Source: JAEUUM01 sp038326165 (GTDB taxonomy: Bacteria; Bacteroidota; Bacteroidia; Chitinophagales; Saprospiraceae). From it: a stretch of DNA of 64,000 nucleotides. The translations under genes were made by a program, and so were the position numbers. Shown here one piece after another: positions 1 through 8,600 of the stretch (position 1 is its first letter; every line of letters starts with the position of its first letter). The stretch spans positions 11,070-75,069 of the forward strand of contig JBBQJT010000012.1 in assembly GCA_038326165.1 (NCBI GenBank), written 5' to 3'. Under the pieces are notes generated by a model. The model searched no databases. It was not told the DNA's origin and worked only from the letters and a program-made list of their open reading frames with translations.

Positions 1-994
1 CCAAAAATGAATAATAATATCTGACTGCCCTGCGCAGAATACGACGGATCACATAACCTGCTCCACCATTGCCAGGCAATTCACCATCAGCAATTGTAAA
101 AGCTACGGCTCTTATATGATCTGCCATGACTCGCATGGCTACATCTGACTTGGCGTTGGGATCATAACTTGCAGTATATTTTTTGCCAGTACGAGATTCT
201 ATAAACTGAATAAACGGTGTAAAAACATCTGTATCATAACTCTTGTCTTTGCCTTGCAAAACCATGCACAAGCGTTCAAATCCCATTCCTGTATCCACGT
301 GTCTTTCAGGAAGAGACTCTAAGGAGCGGTCGGCTTTGCGGTTGTATTGAATAAATACATTGTTCCAGATTTCGACCACCAGCGGATGATCTTTATTTAC
401 CAAAGACTCTCCAGGTATTTTTGCTCTATCCTCATCTGTTCGAAGGTCAACATGTATTTCAGTACAAGGGCCACACGGACCAGTATCACCCATTTCCCAG
501 AAATTATCCTTTTTATTGCCATTGATGATTCGATTGTCAGGCAATACCTTATTCCATAAAGCATAAGACTCAGTATCGCGTTCAAGACCTTCCTTTTCAT
601 CCCCTTCAAAAATAGTAGCATACAATCGCTCTTTTGGAATTTGACACACATCTGCCAGGTATTCCCAGCTCCATGAAATAGCTTCCTTTTTAAAATAGTC
701 GCCAAAAGACCAGTTGCCCAGCATTTCAAACATGGTATGATGTGTTCCATCAAAACCTACTTCCTCCAAATCATTGTGTTTACCAGAAACGCGCAAGCAT
801 TTTTGGGTATCTGTTACTCTTCTGTGTTGAGGTACTTTGTTCCCAAGAAAATAATCTTTGAACTGATTCATTCCCGCATTTGTGAACATCAATGTAGGAT
901 CGTCCTTATTGACTATTGGTGCTGAAGGCACTATAGCGTGTTGTTTAGATTTAAAAAAATCTAGAAAACTTTGCCTGACGTCGCGTGATTTCAT
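1..994 (-). CDS. alaS: Alanyl-tRNA synthetase, N-terminal part (cut by window edge)
   Basis: Charges tRNA-Ala with alanine in the cytoplasm. The minus-strand frame beginning at the ATG at 994-992 stays open to position 1 (331 codons) and begins MKSRDVRQSFLDFFKSKQHA, typical of AlaS. Class II motifs are visible: GFDGTHHTMFEMLGNWSFGDYFKKE, here given by its ends GFDGTHH and WSFGDYF, then GDTGPCGPCTEIH, then DTGMGFERL, then ADGELPGNGGAGYVIRRILRR near the edge (first part ADGELPGNGG). Only the aminoacylation core is present; a full AlaS of about 870 residues would continue past position 1 with the editing and C-Ala domains. The gene is divergent from the M23 peptidase gene, an arrangement I recall from other Bacteroidota. 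No frameshift was found in the visible part. Confidence 0.95.
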   Translation of the reverse strand, partial: MKSRDVRQSFLDFFKSKQHAIVPSAPIVNKDDPTLMFTNAGMNQFKDYFLGNKVPQHRRVTDTQKCLRVSGKHNDLEEVGFDGTHHTMFEMLGNWSFGDYFKKEAISWSWEYLADVCQIPKERLYATIFEGDEKEGLERDTESYALWNKVLPDNRIINGNKKDNFWEMGDTGPCGPCTEIHVDLRTDEDRAKIPGESLVNKDHPLVVEIWNNVFIQYNRKADRSLESLPERHVDTGMGFERLCMVLQGKDKSYDTDVFTPFIQFIESRTGKKYTASYDPNAKSDVAMRVMADHIRAVAFTIADGELPGNGGAGYVIRRILRRAVRYYYSFL

Positions 995-1050
995 GAAATG
1001 GAAATTCAGATATTTGATAGACTAGAAACGGAGAATTCTGTAAATTGGTG

Positions 1051-1077
1051 CAAATTTAAACGCAATCTCTACAACAA
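1051..1077 (-). promoter_or_regulatory. Possible alaS promoter
   Basis: The minus strand carries TAAATTTG (1058-1051), matching the Bacteroidota -7 box TAnnTTTG. TTG triplets at 1077-1075 and 1074-1072 are -33 candidates, but the spacer (16 nt or less) is shorter than the usual 17-21. The alaS ATG lies about 55 nt downstream. This is motif matching only. Confidence 0.4.
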
Positions 1078-1257
1078 GTTCGACTCTTAGACGTTTTACA
1101 TAATTCTTTTTACAGATTGGCAATATAAAAATATGTTATTACCCATGCCAAAAGTTGGGGGATTCAACATTGATTCGTATTTTAGCGGCTGTTAAAACGA
1201 TAAAGTATACCATCCTACCCGACATGAACGTTTTTTAGTCCTTGTAAAAAATGCAAC

Positions 1258-2238
1258 ATGCCCAGAGAAAAATTTATATACAACAAGCATACACTTCGAT
1301 TTGAGCGTCTTCAACTGACCTTAAAAGAAAGAGCTTTGAAACTGTTTAGTTTCGTTTCAGCAGTATTGGTTGCTTCTGTCATTGCCCTTTCATTGGCCTT
1401 TACTTACTTCCCTTCACCCAGAGAAAAAATGCTCTTGACCCAGATCAAGAACATGGATAGTAAATACACGGCTTTGAATCATGAAATAAATACCATGTCC
1501 AAAGTGCTTATAAATATTCAAGATCGCGACGCAAATGTTCACAGATTGATGTTTGGAATGGATCCGATTGACCCAAATGTATGGGAAGGTGGTGTAGGTG
1601 GCCGACCAAAGAAATTTAGTTTTGGACTGGGCAACGTAGGTGAAAGCTTACTTGAAACAGAACAACGCACACACCAATTGGAACGTCAACTCGTCATGCA
1701 ATCTATGAGCTTGGATACCATCATGAATTTGGCAAAAAGCAAGGAAAGAATGTATTCTTCTATCCCGATAATAACACCAATAGGAGTTGATAAATTCAAA
1801 GGACGCATAAGTAGTTTATCAGGATTTGGTATGCGCATTCACCCTATTCTTAAAGTAAGAAGAATGCACACTGGTGTAGATTTTCCTGCATCTGTTGGAA
1901 CAGCTATTCAGGCTACAGGTGATGGCCGTGTTGAAAAAATTGAATACAATGGAGGCGGCTACGGCAAAAACGTAACCATCAATCATGGTTATGGATACAA
2001 AACGCTTTATGCTCACATGAGCAATGTAAGCGTGAAAGAAGGTCAGAGTGTAAAAAGAGGTCAAAAAATAGGTGCAGTTGGTTCCACTGGGCGAAGTTCA
2101 GCACCACATTGCCATTACGAGGTTATTATAAAAGGTCAAAAAGTAAATCCAGTCCATTATTGTATTGAAGGAGTGACGCCAGCCGAGTACAAAGATTTGG
2201 TTGAAATGTCTCAAAACTCCAATATTTCATACGACTAA
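1258..2238 (+). CDS. M23 family metallopeptidase, membrane-anchored (LytM-type)
   Basis: Predicted zinc peptidase that cleaves peptidoglycan cross-links in the periplasm, or regulates such cleavage. The 326-residue protein has a short basic N-terminus, one membrane segment at about 29-50, a coiled-coil-like stretch at about 55-85 and a second helical region at 130-165, then a C-terminal LytM domain. The zinc-site pattern is complete: HTGVD (H204, D208), YAHM (H253) and HCHYE (H284, H286), preceded by GMRIHP (192-196). All expected ligands are present, so an active enzyme is likely. The ATG at 1258 is used; the ATG at 1251 is in another frame. The MerR gene follows 9 nt after the stop and is probably co-transcribed. 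The substrate bond cannot be told from sequence. Confidence 0.9.
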   Translation: MPREKFIYNKHTLRFERLQLTLKERALKLFSFVSAVLVASVIALSLAFTYFPSPREKMLLTQIKNMDSKYTALNHEINTMSKVLINIQDRDANVHRLMFGMDPIDPNVWEGGVGGRPKKFSFGLGNVGESLLETEQRTHQLERQLVMQSMSLDTIMNLAKSKERMYSSIPIITPIGVDKFKGRISSLSGFGMRIHPILKVRRMHTGVDFPASVGTAIQATGDGRVEKIEYNGGGYGKNVTINHGYGYKTLYAHMSNVSVKEGQSVKRGQKIGAVGSTGRSSAPHCHYEVIIKGQKVNPVHYCIEGVTPAEYKDLVEMSQNSNISYD

Positions 2239-2247
2239 CTCTGCACT

Positions 2248-2604
2248 TTGGACATACTCACTAAAATCCTATACGAACAAGCCAAACGTTATTTTACAAT
2301 CAGTGAAGCCTCCAAAATGTTCGACGTAAATCCATCCCTGTTGCGTTTTTGGGAAGAGGAATTCAGCTCCTTGCAGCCAACCAAAAACAGAAAAGGAGAT
2401 AGACTTTATACCGAAAAAAATATCGACCAAATTCGCCTTATTTACCACCTCGTCAAAGAGAAAGGATATACACTTGAAGGTGCCCGACATGAAATAAATA
2501 CCAAGAAGGGAAAGGAAGAATCCAAACAACTGTTGATCAATCGACTGATTGATATCCGAAAATCACTTTCCGAAGGCTTGGAAGAACTCAATAAACTGAG
2601 CTAA
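2248..2604 (+). CDS. MerR family transcriptional regulator
   Basis: Small DNA-binding regulator of 118 residues. The winged-helix MerR domain covers about residues 10-80: FTISEASKMFDVNPSLLRFW is the helix-turn-helix, followed by GDRLYTEKNIDQIRLIYHLV and KGYTLEGARHEI. The C-terminus is a short helix that could dimerise. No effector domain and no metal-binding Cys cluster is seen, so the inducer is unknown. The reading frame has no ATG before the DNA-binding domain; the TTG at 2248 is the most plausible start, and the ATG at 2317 would remove part of the helix-turn-helix. It lies 9 nt behind the M23 peptidase. Its last 17 bases overlap the end of the converging ABC gene. Confidence 0.85.
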   Translation: MDILTKILYEQAKRYFTISEASKMFDVNPSLLRFWEEEFSSLQPTKNRKGDRLYTEKNIDQIRLIYHLVKEKGYTLEGARHEINTKKGKEESKQLLINRLIDIRKSLSEGLEELNKLS

Positions 2605-3214
2605 AGTCCAATAGGTTTATCTTTGAACTACAATGTTTAAAATCACTTGCATCATTGGAAGCAATAATGATGGTACTTTGCCCGATCAACTCACTCAATA
2701 GCGCTTCATACCATACTACACCTGCAGTATCCAAATTGGTAGTTGGTTCATCTATGAATAATATCTCGGACGCAAAAGCAAATCCAAGCAACAACCTGGC
2801 CCTTTGCTTCATACCTGAGGAATATTGGCTGATCAACTTGGTATTTACATTGTAAGGAAATCTTGCCAAAGATGATTCTTTGTTCCATCCTGCTCTCCAT
2901 GACTTAAAGCTAGAAACAAAATCCAGTAATTCAGCTAAAGTGAACTCTTCGATCAGCTCGATATATGGAGCGCAATAACTAAAGTGCTTGTAGACCTCTT
3001 CAATAGCCACCTCCTTAGCATTTGAACTGAAATAGCTAACAGAGCCTTCGGTGAGGGTCAGTTGCCCGGAAATACAACGCAAAAGTGTTGACTTACCTGC
3101 TCCGTTAGGTCCAGCAATCCCGATGCAAGTATCGTCTTCTATTTGTAATAAAATGCCTCTAAATATCCAATCGCGTTTGATTCGCCTTCCAGCATTGTTC
3201 AATTTGATTTTCAT
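2588..3214 (-). CDS. ABC transporter ATP-binding protein
   Basis: ATPase subunit of 208 residues that would power an unidentified ABC transporter at the inner membrane. Walker A is GPNGAGKST (35-43), the signature is SSGMKQR (132-138), and Walker B is ILFIDEP (151-157). The order and spacing are normal, but the protein is short, like CcmA/LolD-type single-domain ATPases. There is no permease gene in the window, so its partner must be encoded elsewhere. It is the third gene of the lpxC/fabZ-lpxA run, 19 nt after lpxA, which hints at a role in envelope lipid or lipoprotein traffic; that is inference from position only. Its 3' end overlaps the MerR gene by 17 nt on the opposite strand. Confidence 0.85.
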   Translation of the reverse strand: MKIKLNNAGRRIKRDWIFRGILLQIEDDTCIGIAGPNGAGKSTLLRCISGQLTLTEGSVSYFSSNAKEVAIEEVYKHFSYCAPYIELIEEFTLAELLDFVSSFKSWRAGWNKESSLARFPYNVNTKLISQYSSGMKQRARLLLGFAFASEILFIDEPTTNLDTAGVVWYEALLSELIGQSTIIIASNDASDFKHCSSKINLLDFSSVY

Positions 3215-3233
3215 GAAATATTGATTTCACACA

Positions 3234-4016
3234 TCAAAACTGAATGGTATTGAGTCCACGCATAATCCCTCTTGTTGCTCCTTTGATAAAATCGAGGATC
3301 AAAGTCTTTTCAGGTGTATCCGGCATAGTCTGTTCAATAATCTGAACAGCTTTGGTAACGTTGTTACCTTTGACATAAAGGATCCTGTAAATGTCTTGAA
3401 TATTTAATATTTGCTCTGGAGTAAATCCTCGTCTCTTTAAACCAACTGTATTCACTCCGTTGTACGACAAAGGCTCGCGACCTGCCCTTACAAAAGGTGG
3501 AACATCTTTGCGCACTAGGGAGCCACCACCTATCATTACGTGGGGGCCTATCTTTACGAACTGGTGGACAGCAGTCAAGCCACCAAGCACCGTTTGGTTG
3601 CCAATGGTAATATGACCAGCAAGGTTTACATTATTAGCTAAAATTACACGCTCACCTATCACACAATCATGTGCTACATGAACATAAGCCATTAACAGCG
3701 CATGATCTCCAATGACAGTTTTTTCATTCGCAGCGGTTCCTCTGTTTAGGGTACAATACTCACGTATAGTTACGTTGTCACCAATTTCAAGAGTAGATTG
3801 CTCACCAGCAAATTTCAGATCTTGAGGTACACTACCTACAATGGCTCCAGGAAAAAACCGACAGTTTTTGCCAATACGTACACCATTATTGATTGTAACA
3901 TGAGGCCCAATCCAGGTACCGTCACCGATGATCACATCTTCTTCGATGATGCAAAATGGAGAAATGATTACATTCTGACCAATCTTTGCATTGGGGTGGA
4001 TGATAGAATTTGTCAT
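3234..4016 (-). CDS. lpxA: Acyl-ACP--UDP-N-acetylglucosamine O-acyltransferase
   Basis: First step of lipid A synthesis: transfers a 3-hydroxyacyl chain from ACP to the 3-OH of UDP-GlcNAc in the cytoplasm. The 260-residue length is normal for the family. Residues 1-185 form a left-handed beta-helix built from hexapeptide repeats (IGxNVxI type), and the catalytic His corresponds to H116 in VHVAHDCVIG. The C-terminal helical part includes GVNTVGLKRRGF, typical of LpxA. The gene starts 6 nt after the end of lpxC/fabZ and is almost certainly co-transcribed with it, so three lipid A/fatty acid activities (LpxC, FabZ, LpxA) are made from one transcript. Confidence 0.96.
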   Translation of the reverse strand: MTNSIIHPNAKIGQNVIISPFCIIEEDVIIGDGTWIGPHVTINNGVRIGKNCRFFPGAIVGSVPQDLKFAGEQSTLEIGDNVTIREYCTLNRGTAANEKTVIGDHALLMAYVHVAHDCVIGERVILANNVNLAGHITIGNQTVLGGLTAVHQFVKIGPHVMIGGGSLVRKDVPPFVRAGREPLSYNGVNTVGLKRRGFTPEQILNIQDIYRILYVKGNNVTKAVQIIEQTMPDTPEKTLILDFIKGATRGIMRGLNTIQF

Positions 4017-4022
4017 CAGTTA

Positions 4023-5417
4023 TTATTTAGACCTTTTCACTATTTGTGCTGTCAGCTCTGCCTCTGAAACCATCTTATTCCCGACGTAAGCGGTACCGAG
4101 CATGCGCACAATACCTCTCCTGATTGGTTCCAATAATTCAAGCTTCAACAACAATGTATCACCAGGCACAACTTTATGTTTGAATTTACAATTATCTATT
4201 TTAAGAAAATAAGTATCCCAATCTGATTGATCTTCCTGAGTACTTATAGCGAGAACACCACCAATTTGAGCCATTGCTTCTATCTGTAGAACACCTGGCA
4301 TAATAGGATTTCCTGGGAAGTGCCCTGGAAAATAATACTCATTGAATGTTACGTTTTTTAAGCCGACAACTTCAGTATCTGTCATCTTGATTACCTTATC
4401 AACCATCAAGAAAGGATGACGGTGGGGCAAAATATTAAGCAATTCCTGATGCGTAAGTATAGGTTCCACCCGTGGATCATAAATAGGAATAGAGCTATTC
4501 TTTTTATCTTCCAGAAAGGCTTTCTTCAAAATTTTTGCAAACTGAATATTGCTTGTGTGTCCAGGTTTGGTAGCCACTATTTTGCCTTTGATGTGTTTCC
4601 CTACCAAAGCGAGATCGCCAATTACATCTAACAATTTATGTCTGGCAGGTTCATTTTTGAAACGCAGTTCTGCGGTGTTTAATATTCCTTCCTTCTTAAC
4701 TTCAACTGCAGGCTTACCTAATTTTTCTGCCAATCTTGCCAAGTCTTGGTCGCTCATTACACGATCAACTATCACAACAGCATTGTCCAGATCGCCTCCT
4801 TTGATCAATCCATTGGCAACCAGCTGCTCCAACTCGTGCAGAAAAACAAATGTTCTACTCGGTCCAATTTGGCTTGTGTATTCCTCTATTGAATTCAACG
4901 AAGCAAACTGCTGTCCAAGCACAGGACTATTGAAATCAATCATGGTAGTCACTTCAAAATGGTCAGAAGGGACGGCCAATAATTCAGAACCAGACATTTC
5001 ATCCTTGAAAGGTATTGGATATTTAATTACAAAGTATTCTCTTTCAGCTTCTTGTTCAACAAATCCAGCTGCATTGAGCGCTTCAATAAAAATCAGTGCG
5101 CTTCCATCCATTATTGGAACTTCAGGACCATCAACTTCTATCAAAACATTATCCAATTGCATTCCAATAAGTGCACTTAGGGTATGCTCCACGGTGCTGA
5201 TCTGCGCATCACCAACTCTGAGCGTAGTTCCGCGATTGGTAGAAACCACGTATTGCGCATCAGCTGGAATAACAGGTTGCTCCGGCAAATCAACACGCTG
5301 AAACTTAAATCCGGTGTTGATCTCCGCAGGTTTGAAAGTAAGAGTAACCGCCTTGCCAGAATGGAGACCCACGCCTTTCACGGATGCCGATGACTTAATT
5401 GTTCTTTGTTTTGGCAA
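4023..5417 (-). CDS. lpxC/fabZ: Bifunctional LpxC deacetylase / FabZ dehydratase
   Basis: Fusion of UDP-3-O-acyl-GlcNAc deacetylase (committed step of lipid A synthesis) with 3-hydroxyacyl-ACP dehydratase (fatty acid elongation). The LpxC part covers about residues 1-310; zinc ligands are visible as H78 (VEHTLSAL), H260 and D264 (RHKLLD), with the catalytic His in KPGHTSN near 287. The FabZ part covers about 320-464, with LPHRHPFLMVDKV, the catalytic His in HFPGNPIMPG and the Glu in LQIEAMAQ near 379. The fusion is known across Bacteroidota and is not an assembly artefact. It heads the operon lpxC/fabZ-lpxA-ABC ATPase. A good promoter lies 20-50 nt upstream, predicting a short leader. Confidence 0.97.
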   Translation of the reverse strand: MPKQRTIKSSASVKGVGLHSGKAVTLTFKPAEINTGFKFQRVDLPEQPVIPADAQYVVSTNRGTTLRVGDAQISTVEHTLSALIGMQLDNVLIEVDGPEVPIMDGSALIFIEALNAAGFVEQEAEREYFVIKYPIPFKDEMSGSELLAVPSDHFEVTTMIDFNSPVLGQQFASLNSIEEYTSQIGPSRTFVFLHELEQLVANGLIKGGDLDNAVVIVDRVMSDQDLARLAEKLGKPAVEVKKEGILNTAELRFKNEPARHKLLDVIGDLALVGKHIKGKIVATKPGHTSNIQFAKILKKAFLEDKKNSSIPIYDPRVEPILTHQELLNILPHRHPFLMVDKVIKMTDTEVVGLKNVTFNEYYFPGHFPGNPIMPGVLQIEAMAQIGGVLAISTQEDQSDWDTYFLKIDNCKFKHKVVPGDTLLLKLELLEPIRRGIVRMLGTAYVGNKMVSEAELTAQIVKRSK

Positions 5418-5436
5418 AATTTTAATAATTTCTGAG

Positions 5437-5466
5437 CAAAGATAATCGAAAGTTGAAGCTCTACAA
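5437..5466 (-). promoter_or_regulatory. Promoter of the lpxC/fabZ operon
   Basis: On the minus strand, TTG (5466-5464), 19 nt, then TATCTTTG (5444-5437) fits the Bacteroidota consensus TTG-N19-TAnnTTTG. The predicted start of transcription is near 5430, giving a leader of about 13 nt before the ATG at 5417. Confidence 0.7.
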
Positions 5467-5502
5467 TGCTTGTTTCAAACACATTTTATTGAAATTCAAA
5501 AT

Positions 5503-5543
5503 CATATAAAAAGCCCCTTCCCAAATTACTCTGGGAAGAGGCT
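5503..5543 (-). terminator. Rho-independent terminator of the 4676-aa gene
   Basis: Inverted repeat with 12-nt arms (5512-5523 and 5532-5543, one G-U pair) and an 8-nt loop. On the minus strand it is followed by a T-rich tract (positions 5512-5503). It lies 70 nt past the stop of the giant gene and also separates it from the lpxC promoter. Confidence 0.85.
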
Positions 5544-5612
5544 ATTTTCTTCATGAAATCCTTGCTTTTTGGAGCAAGTTTTTCATTATGCACATTGATT
5601 CAAATCCCGATA

Positions 5613-8600
5613 TTATTCGATAATTATCATCTTTTTAACTGCAGAATGAGTATCCGTATCCAATTGGTAGTACATAGTACCGAATGCTGGCACTTCTGTA
5701 CGATCAATACGAACTAAATTTGAACCCTTAGCGAAGTCACCATTGATGGCTTTAACAACTTTACCAGTTACATCATAAATAGTAAGCGTTGCTTGGCTTG
5801 CTTCAGGAAGATCAAATTTGATAGTAGTGAATTCTTTGAATGGATTTGGCTCGTTTTGATAAAGCTCAAAGTTGCTGCTTTCAATTGTTCCATTGTGGTT
5901 ATTGAATTCAAGAACTACATCCATTGCTTCTTCGTTCGCATCGAATGCCATTGCTGGTGTCAAGCTTGAGTTAATACTTATTGACTGACTCAATTTACTT
6001 GTTTTGTTGGCTTTGAATGTAATGCTAAACAATACATCATTGTCCGTCAAAGTAGTGATTGATTTGCCATTCCAGCTGCTAGTGATTTTTCCACTTTCTA
6101 AGAAAGTTAGACCAAAGTTCTCACCGGTGATATCAGCAGCCACTCCTTCAATTCCTATGAAATCAAGAGCGTCAACATCAAAACCGATTGTGAATTGGTA
6201 TCCACCAACGTTCATAAAGTCTTTAGCAGTAAAGTTAACCTTGTACTCTTGACCTGGTGTCATATTCTGTTCAGCTACAGCCAAAATGAATTTGTTTGCA
6301 GATCGAGTTTCATTGTTACCAATTGCAGCGTTAGGGTTAACATTATTGGTTACATCACCAATCTTGACACCTACGAAATTCAAATTCTGCGCTCCATTCA
6401 AGTTGTCCAATTGGATGGTTTCGTTGAAATCTTCCGTTAGTTCATTGTTGGTTAAGAATTTAAATGATTTGTCTACAAATCTCCATGAAGTATTACCAGG
6501 GAATTCAGTAGTGATGTTCAAAATCAACTTACGGATCTGCAATAGATCTGAAGAAGAAACTTTTTCATCTTTATTCACATCCGCAGCAATCTTCTTGTAA
6601 GGAGTAGCCAAAGCTTTCTTACCTAAGATATGATTTGTTATATTGATGATATCTAATGTATTCACTCCGTTCAAAGGTAGATTGTCTTTCTCAGGAATCA
6701 CCGTATATGATTGTAGCGTAGGCAACAAGAAGCTGAATTGACCATTATTTCCAGTCATGAAATTGTATCCTGCAGCTACTGCAGTCAAATTCACGCCACC
6801 AACAGCTACTCCAGTTTCAGTTTCTACTTTACCAACTACAGAAGCCATTGGGTTGTTAGGACAAACTCCATCATTGTCAGTAATTAAGATAAAGGTTTCA
6901 CAGAAATCCCAGTTTCTTTCAGAATCTTCAATTGTTCCGTTGCTATTTTCGTCATATCCACAGTCACCTACCCATACTCGCACTGCCTGAGATCCAATCT
7001 CGGTACAATCGAAAGTGATTGAAGTGGTAGTGGGAACATCTACTCCGTTAGAAGTTTTTGTTTTTTCTACCCTAAATACCAAATCAGCAAATGCACAACA
7101 ATTGTCATAGCTAGAACCATTTTCCCAATCACTTGCCCAAATTGTAACCATTTGTTGTACTGGCATATTCGGAGCAGATAATCCATTGATACAAACTGGT
7201 GTAGGTTTCTTACAATCTTTCACGTAGAAGATGTATGAACAGGTAGTAAAGTTTCCACAACCATCTGTTGCTGTCCAAGTGATTCGGTGCTTACCGAATG
7301 GTACGGTTGCATTGAATGTATTTGAACTTACACCAAATGGTGAAGTAAATTCTATGGTTCCATCATTGAATGCATCAACTTTCCAAGAGTATTTTATCAA
7401 GCTTGAAGGAGAACAAACATCTGAAGCAGAAGCTACCAGTGTTACATTCTGCTGACAAGCAGCAGATGAACAGATTACTGTATCCTTGCATGAAGCAAAT
7501 ACAGGTTTAGATACATCAATCAACTTAATGTATTGAGTCAATTCGAAGTATCCGTCTCCATCATCTTCAAAAGCTAAGATATTATTTGGGAACCCAGGTA
7601 TAAAGTCTGAGCACTGGTTGTGCCAAGGCAATGTAGGGAACCATTCTTGTAGATCAGCAAATGAAAGCGCTATACCTCCAGGAGTCTGAGTTGTAGAATT
7701 CTTGTCATACTGACACCAGTCAATAACTTTCCATTTCACGATGTACTTGCGACATGCACCTGGAACTACTGTCAATTCATGAACAATTGGCTCGATACCC
7801 ACACTTTCACAATCACCTGAATGAACAGGACGATTCGCTGCAAGAGCGATGTATGCATTGATGTCAAATCCTTCCAAAGAAGTTGCAGCTGAATTACAAG
7901 ATACTGTAACATCACAAGGGAATTGAACTACCAATGGTGTCTCATCTTCGAATGATACGCGCTGGATACATGCACGAGAGTTTGTGAACATATCGGTAGC
8001 TACCCAACGACGACGGATAACATTGTTGTAGCATGGATTTGGTTGATCAAGATCAGACCAAGTCAACATGATTCCACAAGCTTCAGTATTGTCTTTAACT
8101 GTAGGCTTAAGAGCAGTAGGCAATCCCCATGTAATATGAAGACAAACATCATTCACTTTACCTCCAGCTACTGGAGAGTTGTCATAAACTTGAAGAACCC
8201 ATGTAGAAGCCCACTGGAACTTATGACTAGATCCTGACGGTACTGATACGATATCAGTGGCATTCTCAGGCAATAATTCAATGGTAAATGCATCAACCAC
8301 ACGGAATAGGTAGTAAGAACCTACGGTGAGGTCAGCAATTGAACCACCAGTGTTGCTTTCATAACGCAATGTCAATCTTTGACCATCGGTTAATCCAAGT
8401 GCATTCAATAAGTTGAATACTTCAAAACTGCTGATGCGGTTGGTATTTGCATCGATTTCATTAAACTGAACATTAGCAAATAATTTGCTATTCTCGTTGT
8501 TCAATGGATAACCGTTGAATAATTTCAAGTGGTCACCTTGTGGTCTCATTTGACCAACTGTAAATTCTTCACCAGTAGAAATCACAGTTCCTTTGTTGTA

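Noticed and set aside
397..753. 118-codon minus-strand open frame within alaS
   Set aside because: Shadow frame: the true alaS frame runs through the same bases with full synthetase motifs.
989..998. Repeated TTTCATGAAA palindrome (989, 3209, 20303, 31120 and others)
   Set aside because: Most copies are simply the complement or context of ATGAAA start codons; only the extended 18-nt version at 20300 is kept.
4549..5301. 250-codon plus-strand open frame opposite lpxC/fabZ
   Set aside because: Antisense shadow of a clearly coding gene with intact catalytic motifs.
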